Positions 24,201-37,900 of a stretch of 64,000 nt of DNA are shown here, in pieces. The stretch is taken from positions 3,184,153 to 3,248,152 of the forward strand of contig JADWOT020000002.1 of NCBI GenBank assembly GCA_036345935.2, written 5' to 3'. The notes under the pieces are model-generated. The model saw only the letters and a list, made by a program, of their open reading frames with translations. It was not told the DNA's origin and ran no database searches. Source of the DNA: Taenia hydatigena (lineage: Eukaryota > Platyhelminthes > Cestoda > Cyclophyllidea > Taeniidae). Position numbers and translations under genes: made by a program. The stretch's first letter is position 1; each line of letters starts with the position of its first letter.

Positions 24201-24990
24201 TTCTGTTTCACCTGTGCTATCTTGTGGCGTTCTAACGAACGCCAGCTCCAAAACCTCTTTGGTTGCCACAATCGTTCACAAGGGTGATGTGCAAGCTGCT
24301 CGACAGTCCCGAAATCGTATTACTGTTTTCCTAAAAAAATGTTCGGAACTTATTAGAGCCTAAGTACTGTACAATGATTAGTTGACATTCTATGTGATAT
24401 TTATCGCCTTTTATTTTTTTACTAGAAAATTTGCTTTGACATTTGGATGGACTGAAAAGTTTTTGTGCAACTACGGTGCTTCATAGATCCATGCCACAAC
24501 ACCCCTCGTCGTCGCATTTTCGCTCAGAGGCATAATCGCTCAGATATGTCAGTAGCCTTTTAGAAATTTCTGCACGCCAAATTTTTTTCTCAGCAAAGAC
24601 ATGAAGCGAGGCGTTAACAAGCTTGGTTGCGTGCAATAGCAGCCCAGTTGCGAAGAACGTGCCAAATAAAAATATCCCAAAGCTTGGAAGCTTACTTTCC
24701 CGTTTCCCTTCACCATTACACTAATGCACGCCACACTTGAACACTTAAAGTGCAACGCTGGCACTATCGAAACGATGCCTGGCGAGCATTTCATGACTAG
24801 ATTTCACCGGGCCACTATTTTGCGATGGAAGTGGTGGAAAACGAAAAGGCGATTCGGTGTATAAGACATGATAATAAAAGGCTGTTTGGTTGCACGGTGT
24901 TATTATCTCGTGGTAGCTGTCTATTGAATGGGTTCTGTGGTAAGTGCCATTTAATCACTGCATAGATTACTTTTATCAGAGGAGCACTAA
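21300..24990 (+). repeat. R2 repeat, left member of an inverted pair
   Basis: Long stretches are recognisably the reverse complement of 26870-30190. Paired points are about 21660 with 30120, 22180 with 29640, 22850 with 28900, 23455 with 28320, 24100 with 27720 and 24790 with 27063, summing to about 51780-51860. Identity looks roughly 65-80 percent with many indels, so this is old. The only intact frame worth noting is around 24087-24250 (see findings). No transposase signature was found. Confidence 0.8.
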
Positions 24991-26870
24991 AGTTTCTCAA
25001 CAATGCATGTAATAAACAAATGAATCAATCGCACCCTTTATCACCCTTGAATATTTATTACTTTAGCGCAAGAATATAAAATTGGATGAATCGCCCAATC
25101 CTGATGTGCCAATGTGCTTAATGCAGATGAAACTGAGAAATTGAAGTTATGCGGAAGGACCAACACGCTACGACGCATCTTTTTCACAATTAAGCGTTTT
25201 GTACAACTGGGAATTTAATTAACCACCAATCCAATCGCACCACTTTGTTCCAAATGGAGGGGCAAAGAGGCTATTTTCCTACTATCCTAAATCTTCCCAC
25301 ACCAGAAATTCAATTGCCGGATGCTGAGGCGCGACTTTGCACAAACTGTGCAACCAAGGATTCAAAGACCCTCAGAGTCAGCCTTACTAGAAAGTCCCCA
25401 AGTATTCTTATCCGATTTGAATGCCCCTTGAACTTGACACACTCCTCCTACCAATCATTGCTAACAGCTCACCCCCTTAATGCCAACCGCTCATTTTCCC
25501 ACCACCATTTTGCCTTTTTCTAGGCGTAACAAGATGCTCTTACTAGTATTCGAATTAAGAACAGTATCTTGATTACCTAGAAAAATGTGGCAATTAACTG
25601 AGAAATTGTTGTAAGACATTCATGTGCCGCACGTACGCAATCGACAAACCCACTCCTGGCTAAATAACTCAATGCGTTGATTAAACTATTTAATGGCCCT
25701 AACCTGCATGCTTTATTCGCTCTTTATTTTCTTTAGCATTCTACCCAAGAAAGGTCACTGTAGAGACTTAAGTTGTGCAATTTAGGTCACCATAAGCCTT
25801 AATTTGCATGCTTCTTTCCGATCTTGAGTTTCTACTCTTCTCTTCTCTCTCCACATCTTCCCACCTTCTCCTAACATTCCTTCATCAACAGTCAGGAAGG
25901 TGACCAAACAAAACGGTGAAAAATTGAGCCGTGGAATTTTAATTAGTAGGCTTTTGACGGGTCGGTGAACATATGGATAAAACAATTAAGCATTCGGACG
26001 CTCCACTTCATTTCATCAACACCCATGGTAGATTTACTTCTGCGCAGGTAGAAAGGCATGAAGAGAAAGGAAAAAGGAAGTAAAAATTAGTACATCGAGA
26101 TAGTCAAGGTGGACAATGATACATCCTTTCTATATAAATTGACCGGATATCCTCCCCCGAAGCTGTAGCTTCAAAAGTGGTTTGAATGATTATGGTTGTG
26201 GCGACAAATCACCCCATGTGTAGGCCATAGGCCTTGGCCAATTAGGAGGCTTCCTAACATTGAATGAACTGGGCTCGGTAATAAAAAGAGAGGAGACGGT
26301 TTTTTAGAACGGCAATGCCCTAGTGGCAAATCTCGAACCAAAGCCGAATTTTATGTAGCAGACAAATGCTGAAATGTGTGTATCCACATCACAGGCCTTA
26401 ATAGTCCTACAGAGTGAGTGAATCGAAACGTCATCCTACTACTTTTACCCATCTCTATGTTTGATCTTTTTCCAAAGGTAAAAAGCAAGGTGGGAAGTGG
26501 ATAAGTGAAGCGAGATAATGTGAGTTAGCGAGCCCGAGCCTTGCACCACCGTCGCCCGTGTATGCAATAACCTGGAACGAAGTAGTGCATTCTTGATGGC
26601 GTGACGAAAACCGAGGATAACTAAGTAGTGTGGTGGACGGCTCCCATTCTCCACCCATCACTTATCTTTCTTCTTTCAACTTTCCAATCGAGGTATGCAT
26701 TGCATAGCTGCATCGACTAAGCGTTAGTTTCCTCGAGTACAATAGTAGCAGGGCTAGTGTTTGAGCCCGAAGAAGGTTGACACAATGCTTCACATTTGCA
26801 CATTTTGTTGAATATCGTATTTAAAGAGAAACAAAAGCGCAAAATCCACCCGTCCACTCAGCTTTTATCA
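24990..26870. other. Spacer between R2 arms; no gene seen
   Basis: About 1.9 kb between the inverted R2 members. It holds a polypyrimidine/purine-biased stretch near 25830-25880. I see no convincing exon or RNA gene, and the short frames overlap each other on both strands. Confidence 0.5.
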
Positions 26871-29800
26871 CATCCGACCTTGTCTTGTTTGTCAAAAAGC
26901 TGTGCGTAATTTTGATTGCGCTTCGCGATGGACGTTTGTCGCAAAAATAATAACTTATTGTGCACCTGAACTGCTTTTTATTATCTTGCCTTAGGCATCA
27001 GACCTTTGTTTTGATTTCCACCGCTTTTTTGCAGGATTGTAGCCTGCTGCAATATTGTCATGTGATGCTTGCGAAGCATCGTTTCGGTAGTGTCATTGTT
27101 GTTCTTTAAGTGTGGAATTGTAGCATGCATTGGTGTAATGGCGAGTGTGCTGCTATTGCCCAATGCAAAACCTATTATTGCCGTGCTTTACCTGTCTGTA
27201 TTGCAAAATAAATTTGAGGTACGGAAGAAGCTGGAATGCTCCTGGTATACATGGGTGGTCACATCGTTAAACGAAAATGCACTGATGAAGGACTCTGTGG
27301 CTTATGTTTCAATGAAGTGCTGCAATTTGGCAAAAATACTCTAGCCTATACGAATGCCAAAACAAATTTCGTTAGTGAGAATTGTAAAGAGGAAACAACT
27401 GTCACATTAAAAAGGCTAATAATTTTGCATATACTTACGCCATAATAGGTTTCGGAAAATTTTCAAGGACAACATTGAAACGATTTAAAAATTTTGAGCG
27501 TTTGGCACATCACTGGTAAAGGTGGTTGCAGTGATCAAAGAACCTTTGGGCTGGGTTCGTTGGAACGCCATAGCATGGCACAGATGAAACAGGCGGCCGC
27601 ATAAACATGGCTGAGAAATGGTGCGATGTGATGAATCCTAAGCGTATTGAAACTGTTGGTGTGTGTAACCGTGGTTGCTAAAGGAACGAAACTGGATCGT
27701 CGTAGAAGAAAGTGATTTCGAAGCAACAAGCACAGCATGTACGGTATGTTGTCGCCCAAAACACCTTGCTGAGTGTGACGCTAAAATTGAGGTCTGCTAT
27801 TGGTAAGCGAAGTCCAACAAGCAAACGTAGGTTGAGATTGCCTAAATAAGTGATGATATTTAGAGCATTAGAGAGCGTCTGCATAAGGTGATAAATCCCC
27901 CATGGAATTGGGAAGTAAAAAATGCCTAAAGCTAGGGTATAATTAGCTTTTGACCGTTAACATGGATCTCTTATTGTGGGTCTAATCGCACTGGCGTTCG
28001 GAGCAAAAGAAAAAACGAATATACCTCAAAGAATTTATAGATTATTGCTTCTCGAGTAAATGCCAACTCATGACTGTGCATTTATAAGGAGGTGATTTCA
28101 ATCATTCATCCATACTGTTAATTCTTAATGGCAGCTTACTCCTCCAACCCAGCCATACAAGCAGAAATAATCGAATTTGCAGTTTACTTCGGTTCTGGCG
28201 CTGACCATTGGCAAATGATTACCAACGAACTGCATTTTAAGCTACAAGTAGTCCAAGCGAGATAAAATCCTCCATCAGACCCGGGCCGAGCAAGGCTGAC
28301 ACCTCACGCACTCAGTCATTTCCAATCCCCCTAGTTTGATTCAATGAACGTACATAGCACATGTGCTAGTAACCTCTGACTCGAAAATACCCTAAAACAC
28401 AATCAACCAAAATGAGAATTTTTGGATGCAATTGTTAGTATTGTGGAATTATGTGATTGCCATGGCTGGCACTTCGCGTTGACTGCCACTTTTTGCCTCT
28501 GGTTTATGAATGGAATAAAATCAAACGCAATCAAATGTAAGCATGCTCGACGAAATGGCGAATTCAATTTTTCTGCAAAGCAAGTTCTTTATTCCAGTTT
28601 CAGCACTGTAGCATCTTTTCTAACCACTATCCAATGCGAATAAACTAAGGATGCATGCCTTTGATTCCGCACTCGCTAGATGGCTATGAGGTAACTCGGG
28701 AAAAGGGAAGACAAATACCCTATAGATCAACTCCTACTCAACTACCTTCGCTTAGCTCTAAGTGTCCTTGATCACCACTTAAAACAGGCACAGCTGTGGT
28801 TGTTTTCGAGAAATTCTGCACTGCTCAGCCATGCATACAAAGCAGATTCGGCTAAATTAATCCGAATGACAAGCGAGCTGAGTGAGCCCAGAAAACACTC
28901 ATTTTGGATTTAGGGAAATTCGGTCTCGCAAGCACAGAAAATCCAAAAGCGTGTGCTTATCAGTTTAAATTTCACGGTGATAAAATTGGACTGGAGCGGC
29001 TGACACAATATCTGCAATACCGATCATTCAAATGGGCTTAATATTACAAAATATTTGAGCATTGGTGCACCTCATAAGTCGGGTTCTGTATGCACTTGCC
29101 TTTCGATAGCAAAATAAACTTGCGATTTTGAGTAAAGTAGTTGTCGGGATCCCATGGTAGCAAAAAAATTGCATCCATTTAAGTGAACAGCCAGTGATTG
29201 GCAGATAGACACGTAAAATTAGGCTGAAAGTGAATAGATATTTTAATGCTTAATCAAAAGAGTAAAGTAAGCGCTAGTTAGTCACAGAGAAGCATGCAGG
29301 CAAGTCGATGCTTTCCTACTAGGATGATAGATTGAGCAAAGACGTCAGAGTTAATGAATAGGCCTTGACGAACCCGCTTTGCGTCTTTTGCAAAAGTTCT
29401 GCTGAGGAGAATTTAATGAAGCGCCAAGGTCGCGATACAGTTTATCGTTACCGGAAACAGTCAAAAAGATGAACCACCAGATTCATATCTACAGTAATCC
29501 AACCTGGTCACAAAATAATATGATGTAGTAAGTCCGTGTAAAAGAAGGGACACGAGCTGCTGCATGTCGTCACAAAGGGTGCCGACTAACTAGTAATCCT
29601 TCCGACATATATGGAAATGCGGTTGCCTTGACATTTGCTGCCTTGGAATAATGATAATATCCACCAAAATGTGACCGTTGCAACTATGCTGGCAGCGTTT
29701 AATCTAGGTCTAGTCAGTCGTTCGCCAAACTTATTTCTCAACTTCCATTATTTGGAACTCAAGTCGAATACGTTTAGCCGCATCGCCTTCGTTTTTTACG

Positions 29801-30190
29801 GCATCTTCCTCGTGAAAGCTTTAATATCTTAGATAGGTGACGCATTTTCGTGGGGAAAAACACGCTACACTAAGTAGGAGGCGATTCATCGTTGATCATT
29901 CTTGCAGTATCAGAAGAAAACCGAGTTAAAAAAATGCTTTTTCTTTATGGGACTCATATCTGATGAGAGGAGGATGATGCATACCTTGCTGAAATTTACA
30001 CAATTGCGGGTACTCTCGACGACATTACAAATAACTCAGCCTCTTCCCGAAACCCTCCTGGTAATATTGGACACAGGAGTCTCGGTCCACTGCTGTCGCC
30101 CCGACGTCGTGGCGTGCAGTCATCATCGGTGGTTCACATGGTACCCAACGTCCCATCACCACCGTCAAATTTTGTTAGAGTAGCGAGCTA
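26870..30190 (-). repeat. R2 repeat, right member of the inverted pair
   Basis: Inverted partner of 21300-24990. The region near 29500-29610 also matches the R1 terminal module (9380-9500, reverse). Homology continues leftwards (about 30190-31000) with the copy at 59.8-60.6 kb rather than with the 21-kb copy. Confidence 0.8.
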
Positions 30191-30399
30191 TCTGCCTGCC
30201 TGAAGGTTATCTCAAATGTCCATCCATGCCCGGTGAGTTCGCTTATAGGTTACCTCTTTTCTTTCTGCCCATCTTTGTGCAGCTCTCTCAGCGTTCACTG
30301 TGATCACTCTCATGCTTTGCATGCGGCGACCGCCGCATCGGTAAGGCTGTGCATTGTGCTGGTTAGGTCGCAATTGTTTTCTCTCCTGAGTCAGCCCTT

Positions 30400-31990
30400 C
30401 TAGCTCCTCTACCTAAATTCTTCTTCAAAGGGGCATTTTGCCCGTAACAACCCCTCTTTTGGCATCAACCAGGAAGACTACTGCCAGTGTGTAAAGATGT
30501 TAATGCACCGAATGAATAGAAAGTTGAACTAGCTGTACTCTAGAGAGAGGTAGCAAGATTAGCCTTTAAGGAAGGAATTAGAACTGCTAAATAACTTGTC
30601 TGCTGATGCGGAAAACAAATATGAGCTGTGACTAAACAAAATAGGTCTTGATGTAAGCACACAAGCTAGATTTAATTGGTAACGTAAACGTAAATATACA
30701 TTGCTCGCCACGAGACATTAAAACAAAGGATCGAATAAGGGCAAAGCCTCCAGCATTAGATCGCAACCTGCTCCTTGATATTCATCTCCTCCTGTGTACT
30801 TACTCATAAAAAAACACTTAAGAAGCAGCCAGACTTATACGGAGAACATCGAAATCACAGAATTTCATACAATGCAGCAAAACGGATGAAGGAGTCATGA
30901 GTTTTTTCGTGGAAGGCACGCATTGACAAAGAACACGAAAAAAGGATAGTAACGTTAGCGTACCAGCAAAATTGCGTAATCGAAATGCAGAGAAACGCAA
31001 ATGCCTACCGCTTTCATCAGTGTCACATCGAGGTCAAGACTATAGCCCTCTCGCCTGGTCCCGATGGGACCACCACCACCGCCACCACCACCACCATCAC
31101 CATCACCGCTACCAACATCATAGCCTATTAGTAGAAGCGCTTCCCTCCTCCTTTCACTCGCACATTTATTTTATCCACTTTTCTTCTAGTTTTCATGCCT
31201 AAGGTTAAAGTTTATTAAAATCAAATTATCCTTTGTTTGATTACTTGCATTCGCCTCATAATGGTATCGTTTTACCTCATTTTTTGCATTTCATCTCCCC
31301 ATCACACAGATGACACGTATTTTACCACTGCTACCGTTATTTTTGTCTTATGCATGCATCAGTGTCCCTTTTTATAATCCTATCCTATACCATTTTAATA
31401 CATCTTCACCGCGAAAATCACCGCCGCTTAACAGCCCTAAGTCTCTATTTATTTCAAAAATAAAGCAGCTATTAAGCAGATTTTTGTGTTTTTCATTTAA
31501 GCGATGCCATGCCCATCATCGAGTCTTATTCTCCATTTCATCTTCCCATCATATATGTGTGACATACACAGATTTCACTATTTTTTCCTTTACTCATTCT
31601 AAGGCCAGTTTTTGTGTTTTTTTTTTCAATGCTGCTAACTTTCCTGTAATCATCTGAAAATAGTTATAGTCACGTGCCCGCATTTGGCTTGCCTACGGTT
31701 GCATATTCGCCAGCAATCCATCCAACTCAGGCATATCGTTGTTTTCTCTACTTGTAAGGCGCTCTGCTGTTGTTTGCTTCCTCCTCGGTATAGCCTATGG
31801 TCACTCGGACGGCCAGCCTTTAGCCAGCGTTGTCTCAGGATATTACTTGATCCACAGCTCACCCTGTGCCAATTTCCTTTTTGAGAGCACGCAACCCCAC
31901 TTCCTCCTACTCCTCTTCTTCAATCACGTCCACAAGGGTCTAAACCTTCCATCTCAAATCGTTTGCCCATCCTACTATGCACAATAACTA
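30400..31990. repeat. Repeat sequence related to 57.6-60.3 kb
   Basis: 30420-30930 is the inverse of 59820-60280, 31060-31200 resembles 46600-46800 directly, and 31780-31960 is the inverse of 57590-57760. An imperfect CAC/CCA tract lies inside. The His-rich open frame at 30972-31202 is a translation of that tract, not a gene I would support. Confidence 0.6.
31069..31111. repeat. (CAC/CCA)n microsatellite
   Basis: Imperfect CCACCACCAC-type tract with CAT interruptions. Its inverse counterpart near 58331-58342 is a short gtggtggtggtgg tract, so the seed predates the copying of this repeat. Confidence 0.9.
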
Positions 31991-34900
31991 CTGAGCGGCA
32001 ATGCAGCATTCAGATGATTTATTTTTCTCTTGCTAATGTGCTTAAAGGCAGTTGGCGCCAGAGTGGCAAAAGGCGACTGACAATGGTGAGCGTCGTTCTG
32101 TCTAGAGAGAATGTGCAACCCATGCAACCTTAGGGGCACTGAAGGAAGGAATATGCATGTACGCAAAGCCATGTTAACACAGGTTTTGCAGTACAATTTC
32201 CCCTTATTAATGAAACTCTCACACTGTTCGCCATCCAACACACAAGCCTTGACTCCCTTATGAATCATATTAATAAGAGGTAATGCACATAGCATGCTGC
32301 TGCTAAAGACCTTAATCTGACTACTACCTTAGTTTGAACAAATACGGGAAAAACAAGCTGAAGCGATGTGATTGTAAGCCTACGATAGTATCTCATGTAA
32401 TCTGTACAACATACGCTGTCCCATAGCAAAGCACTTACCAGAATACCGCTCTCTCGCCGCCTTCGCCAATCCGCCCGCCTATCACCCACACAGCCGCGCT
32501 GCCCGTCTGCTTGTGTTCTGTATTAAGAAATATTTCACTCTAAGGGAGAGCAGGAGGAGCAAGGCAACTCTCCAATGCATCCATTGGTTCTCTAATAATT
32601 GCTTCGACACCACACCTGCCGCCAACGACGACAACGATCTCAAAGTCCTTAGTGCTTCCCAATGGCTTCCCATAGATTCGTTTCTACGTCCACATTCCTC
32701 CTTGCCATTATTGCTAAAGTCAACAACAACAAGTATTGTTTTGACGACGATGATGGCAACGTTGAGAAACGTCTCATAGCTCGCGTTGCGAGACAGTGGT
32801 GGTGACAGCGGCGACACAGGCAGTGTTGGTCAATGTTGTTAAATAGATACTTATAAATGGTGAGTGATGGAATCATGCAAGGAGAAGTCTGTAGTGGGAA
32901 GGGGTTTGTTTGGCAAGCAAAAATTTTTGCCCACCAACTCACGCAGATATTTAATCAAGTGCCGACGCCATTAAAATGAACAGGGTTCTGGAGTCTACAA
33001 AAGTCAGACCAGAGCCTCCGTCTTCTTTTCCTTACGACTTTTCTTTCGTTTTCTCTGTTTTCATCACCTCCTGCATTTCCTTCCTTTTCCTTTTAAAACA
33101 TTCTGTGTGGACCATCACGCAACAAAAAGAAAACCTAGGCCAAGTATGTTAGAAGCCAGCAATGCAAGTGCTACGAGAAATGCGGCCTCTAATAGGTTTC
33201 CAGAATATCATACAGAATTTGACGGAAATATTACATGCACTAGCTTACCAGCGGATAGCGTTTTGATTAATTTGACATTATACAAGTCTCTTCCATCTTC
33301 TCTAAAGTCTTCAAAAATTAGAGCGTATGCCTTGCCAAGATCCGGTATCTGAAGGACAGTTGTTTCAAACGAGAACTCGACACTTTAGTCAATAGAGGGG
33401 CCGAAGGGAGAAATCGGCTTCGTAAACAGTTTGATTTGGTCTGCATGGAGTTCAGCCAGACCTTAAATGTCTCAACTAAGCTAATGGGTATGGAAACGCA
33501 CGTTACTCCCGTTAAATTGCCGTGATAGCCGTCCCGCCTCGTCGACAGCATTCGTCGCCATTGCTAGAAAGTAGGTAGTAAATACATTGCTCATTTAATT
33601 TGCTCCTGTTTTTTTCTATATTAGTCACGAAAATGCAAGAATCCCTATTAATACAAGAGCGCTCATTTAATATATAAGAATCCGTTACGTTTGGGAACTG
33701 ATGAGCCTACAGTTAATGTTTCATCACTGTGTCTAGCAAGGTTTATATTATGGCTCAAAGGTACAGAATATGCTGCCATTTGAGAGGAGGACAAATTGTG
33801 ACCAGTGCAAGGTATGTCCACTCCAGCTGACGCGGGACCGATTCGTCAGTGCTCTGTCCCAACTCAGATATAGATTCCAACAATATTTCCTTTGATGTGG
33901 AAAGCATATTACGGTGAGTCAGTGTCTTTCAATGCTTAAAATGCTTACTAGGTGGCACCTGTGATCAAATGAGGAATTATTTGTTTTATTGAAAATAAAA
34001 AAAACATGCAACGTTATCTGCGTTGGCGACCACATTCTGTTTCCTCTTGTCCATTAGCTCGTTTCATGCTATCTTCCAAATTGTGCTTGTATTTTTCATT
34101 CGAGTGCAAGTTTTCAACTCCAATGTAAATTGTCCTGCTTTCCACTGAGACATTTGTCGAGGCACTTTTGAATTAAGGTTGAAGTGCACAGGCTCTCACG
34201 TGCGAGAGGGAAGGATGTTAAGGTGGACCTTCAGCATTGTTTAACGGGTGTTCACACATAACTCCGCTGCTACTAGCATATACTATTCCAGCGTTTAATT
34301 AATGGCTTGTCCGATAGAGACTGGTCTGTAGCATGCAATGGAACCAAAGATTGCGATGCATTTTCAGTGTCATACCAAGGAATAATGCAGTGGTTCGGAA
34401 CCTGGGTAAAAGGCAGATAGCAACGATCTTGAACTTAGGCAAATATTGTAGGGTAAGGGATTCGAGAACACCTTTCTATATAGGCGAAGCCGAGAGCGTA
34501 ACTTTCTATTGCTTTCATGAAGATTATGATTATTTTCCAAAAAAAAAATAAAAGCATGCTAACACCTGCCTGTTCTCGTCTTCATTAGATCTCAAGCTCC
34601 CTTTCTGACAAAAATGGAGGTGAATAATTGATTATTATGCGACGTCTTGCCCAATGAGCGTAGCGAGCAGTAAACGGATCCCAACAACGCCGGGTGATGT
34701 TAAAAGCATGCAGGGCACTTAAAATCCGCAAGGAATAGTGTCAGTAAGCCAGAAGACGTTTTATTTTTGGTCGCGCCACCGATTAACTGCTTTGGGTAGA
34801 GCAATGGCTGGATTGAATCTTGTGAGAATCAGATAAGCAATTTGCCTCGTTATTAGGGTTACCTGAAAATATGTCAATTTGGAAAAGGAGGTGAAAAGAA

Positions 34901-37900
34901 AAACGAGGGGACGATGCATTGCCTTTGGTGGGTAAATGGTGGACGATGGGTGGACTGCCTCTACCTTTTATTGGCTGCACCACGTGAGCGCATTTTAAAA
35001 ATCCGAGGATGATCCGTAGTCTGTCCGAAGGAGTTCGCGCTGTATTTGGCACAACACATGGGAGCGAATCATTGTGGCTTCCTAAATTTGCAGTTTATTT
35101 CACCTTTAAATATATCCTTATTAATTTTCATTCAGTTTGGAAATCTGGTTACTTGTAAGATGAAACTTGCGATCTGGCTAGATCCTGTCTTGCCTGCCTT
35201 TCAAAAAAGTTATGACGCCTTTATAAAAAAGCTACACCCCTTGGCGTCACTGTGGCTATGCTCACGTTGATTCTTGGAGAAGGTATAACAGCTGAACAAC
35301 TGGCTTTGAAAGGGTGAATTGAACCATTTAAAGTGGCAGATGTTGACTTGTTAGAAGACGGTTGCGTGGCTCGGAGGTATCGAGGGCACTCGTTCATGCG
35401 TAATGTCATTGCTTTCTCGTTGAAGCGGTCCAATCTTCCACTTTAACATTTGGAAACTAACCATTAAGGTCGTCCATTGCGTAGACATCTTCCTCTGGCA
35501 AGAGTTCACGGCACATAACGTCTCACCAGATCTTGACAATTATGAGGCAGATCTATAATTCACGAGTTTTAAGTTTAGCTCATACTTTCCGTGGTGTTTC
35601 AAACGATGACTGCGATAGGCGAAATCTATTCAGAAGAGCTAATTACTCCAATTATGACCCATTTTAAGCACCAAAGCCACTGAAGCTAACGTTCCTAAAA
35701 GTTGTAATTTCTAAATATAGAAGGAGGTTGTCTAAGTAATATCTGCCTTTACCAGCCAACCCAAATCCCATGAAGCATGCCAAAATTGGACTTGCCTCAC
35801 ACTTGAACGATCCCTTTCAGATCACGCCTTATGCACGCAAGGTCAAGCACGCTCCCCATGAGTTGTTCAAATGTTCACAGAAGAAAATGACATGGCTAAA
35901 GTGCTGAAATCGTTGTAATAAAATGAGGGTTATTCCGCATCTAATCGCCTTCCGTCACGATTCCAGTAAGAAAGGCATAGATGTCTAGATGGCCAAAAAA
36001 GCTAGTGCAAGTTATCGGAATCGGTTCTCGGTTCTATTTTTGCTCAAGAGACTTCCAATGACTTTTGAGTGCATCTTGTTAAAGCAGTCTTCTCACCCAC
36101 TTCTCGAGACAATCTAACGATGGCTAGAGGAAAGCATTCTGCAGCCATTCTCTTTTGCTTATCGCTTTTTTCACTCATCGAGTTGTCTTATGTCAAAAAG
36201 AGAAATCATGACCTAGGAAATCACCTAAAACTCAACCAGCGTCCTTAACTAACGAAAATGCAATAAGGACTAAATTCGAAGGCTGGAATTAATCTTACAA
36301 AGGCCTACACGTTACAACAATTTGCATTCACAAAGTCTCGCCACTCACAGCACTTACTTAAATTAATATGACAATCAACAAATCGAGTAGAAATCTGAGC
36401 AGCTAAAAAATTAGATGCCTTCTATTCATTCAGCTTTATATAAGGATGTCATCTGCTGTCTCACTGTGGGGGAAGCACAATGCAATGCCACGGTGAATTA
36501 CAATACCATGACAGTGCAGCAGCTGATTGCACGATCTAGGTCCCACAAACTCCAAGAAGCAGCTATTTAAGAATAAGGAGACATTTATGGACGCAGAGGT
36601 GCAATAATATCTATCCTTAGTGATAAACTAGTCTGAGAGGAAAAAGAGGAATCTCATAGAGTTTACACTGTCTTAACGTTCTCGTTGCATCCAAAGGCAG
36701 TCATGTTTTAAGGCCATTCTTCCATAGCCAAGAGCACCTAAATTTATTTAAATCACGCCATATTGTATCTCTTATAAATATAGCCGCAGAAGTGATATCT
36801 GATTCGTCGATGAGTTTGAGGGAGTATGAGCCTGAAAGCGGTGACGACTGTTGGGACGCAAAGTTGAGTGTAGAACCTAACGTGACGCAGGAGGAAAAAT
36901 GCAGTTGAAGGCATATGAGGGCCGATAATGAGTTCCGGATGTAAGGGGTGCAAGTTTATGGCGTCTTAGTGTGCACCGCTTTGCACTAAAAACTTGGTTA
37001 GCTGTCGAGCGCACCCTCTCACCCGTTCCCATCTCATGCTGCCTGTCAGGAAAGAGTGGCGAGGTCTCTAAGGCGATTGACGAAGACTGAGCTAGTGTTG
37101 CGTTTGTGTAAAAATGCTGTGACCGCTTAGTTCCGCAAAGGGAATGATTATTCTAGCATGAACTTTTCCCCTGCCAATATCCTCACATTCAGGTTGATTG
37201 ATGCATTCATTCCCAAGTCAGTGATGCACCGACGTGCTGCATGGGTAGTGCAGTATGCTAAGAACGTATTGTTCGCTGTAGGTAGGGATGCAAAAATTCG
37301 GCTAAAATAGCACACGCGAATCGGTAATGTGTGAGGTTGTGAGAAAGGAAAGACGGTACATGTAGACAAATATTTTGCCTGCCTTAAATATCGCCACCTT
37401 TTGGCAAATCGTTGCGAATCATTTCATCGCTCTGTACTTATTTCTCAGAAAATACACAAGAGCCGATCACGAGACAAGTGCATCCATCACGTGTAATTAT
37501 TTGGTATGCCCTTTGGCTCAAAAGCATAATTAGGGTAGTCTTACCAAAATTGTGGTTGATTAGGTAATAACTGTTAATAGTGCCTACCATCGCGGCAAAA
37601 TAATCCGGTTTTCATGCCTAGTTTGTGTGACGTGGATGTGGGTGACGTGTGGTTCCAACAAGACGGTGATCAAAATTAGCCTCCCAGATCATGCGGTATT
37701 GTGATGTTAAATATGCCCTTTGAAGTCGTTTGGAATCTATGGTTACTGCAGGCAGGCTAAAGACCACCTGCACCATTAAGAAGGGAAGTGAGCGCTGTGT
37801 AATCGAAATTTAATCACACATATGCAAAATGGTCACAAGAATTTCGCTTTATATGCCATCTTAAGCACAATCTTAAGCTGTATGCTGCGTAAACTCACAA

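Noticed and set aside
30972..31202. His-rich protein
   Set aside because: The histidine run is the translation of an imperfect CAC/CCA microsatellite inside a repeat.
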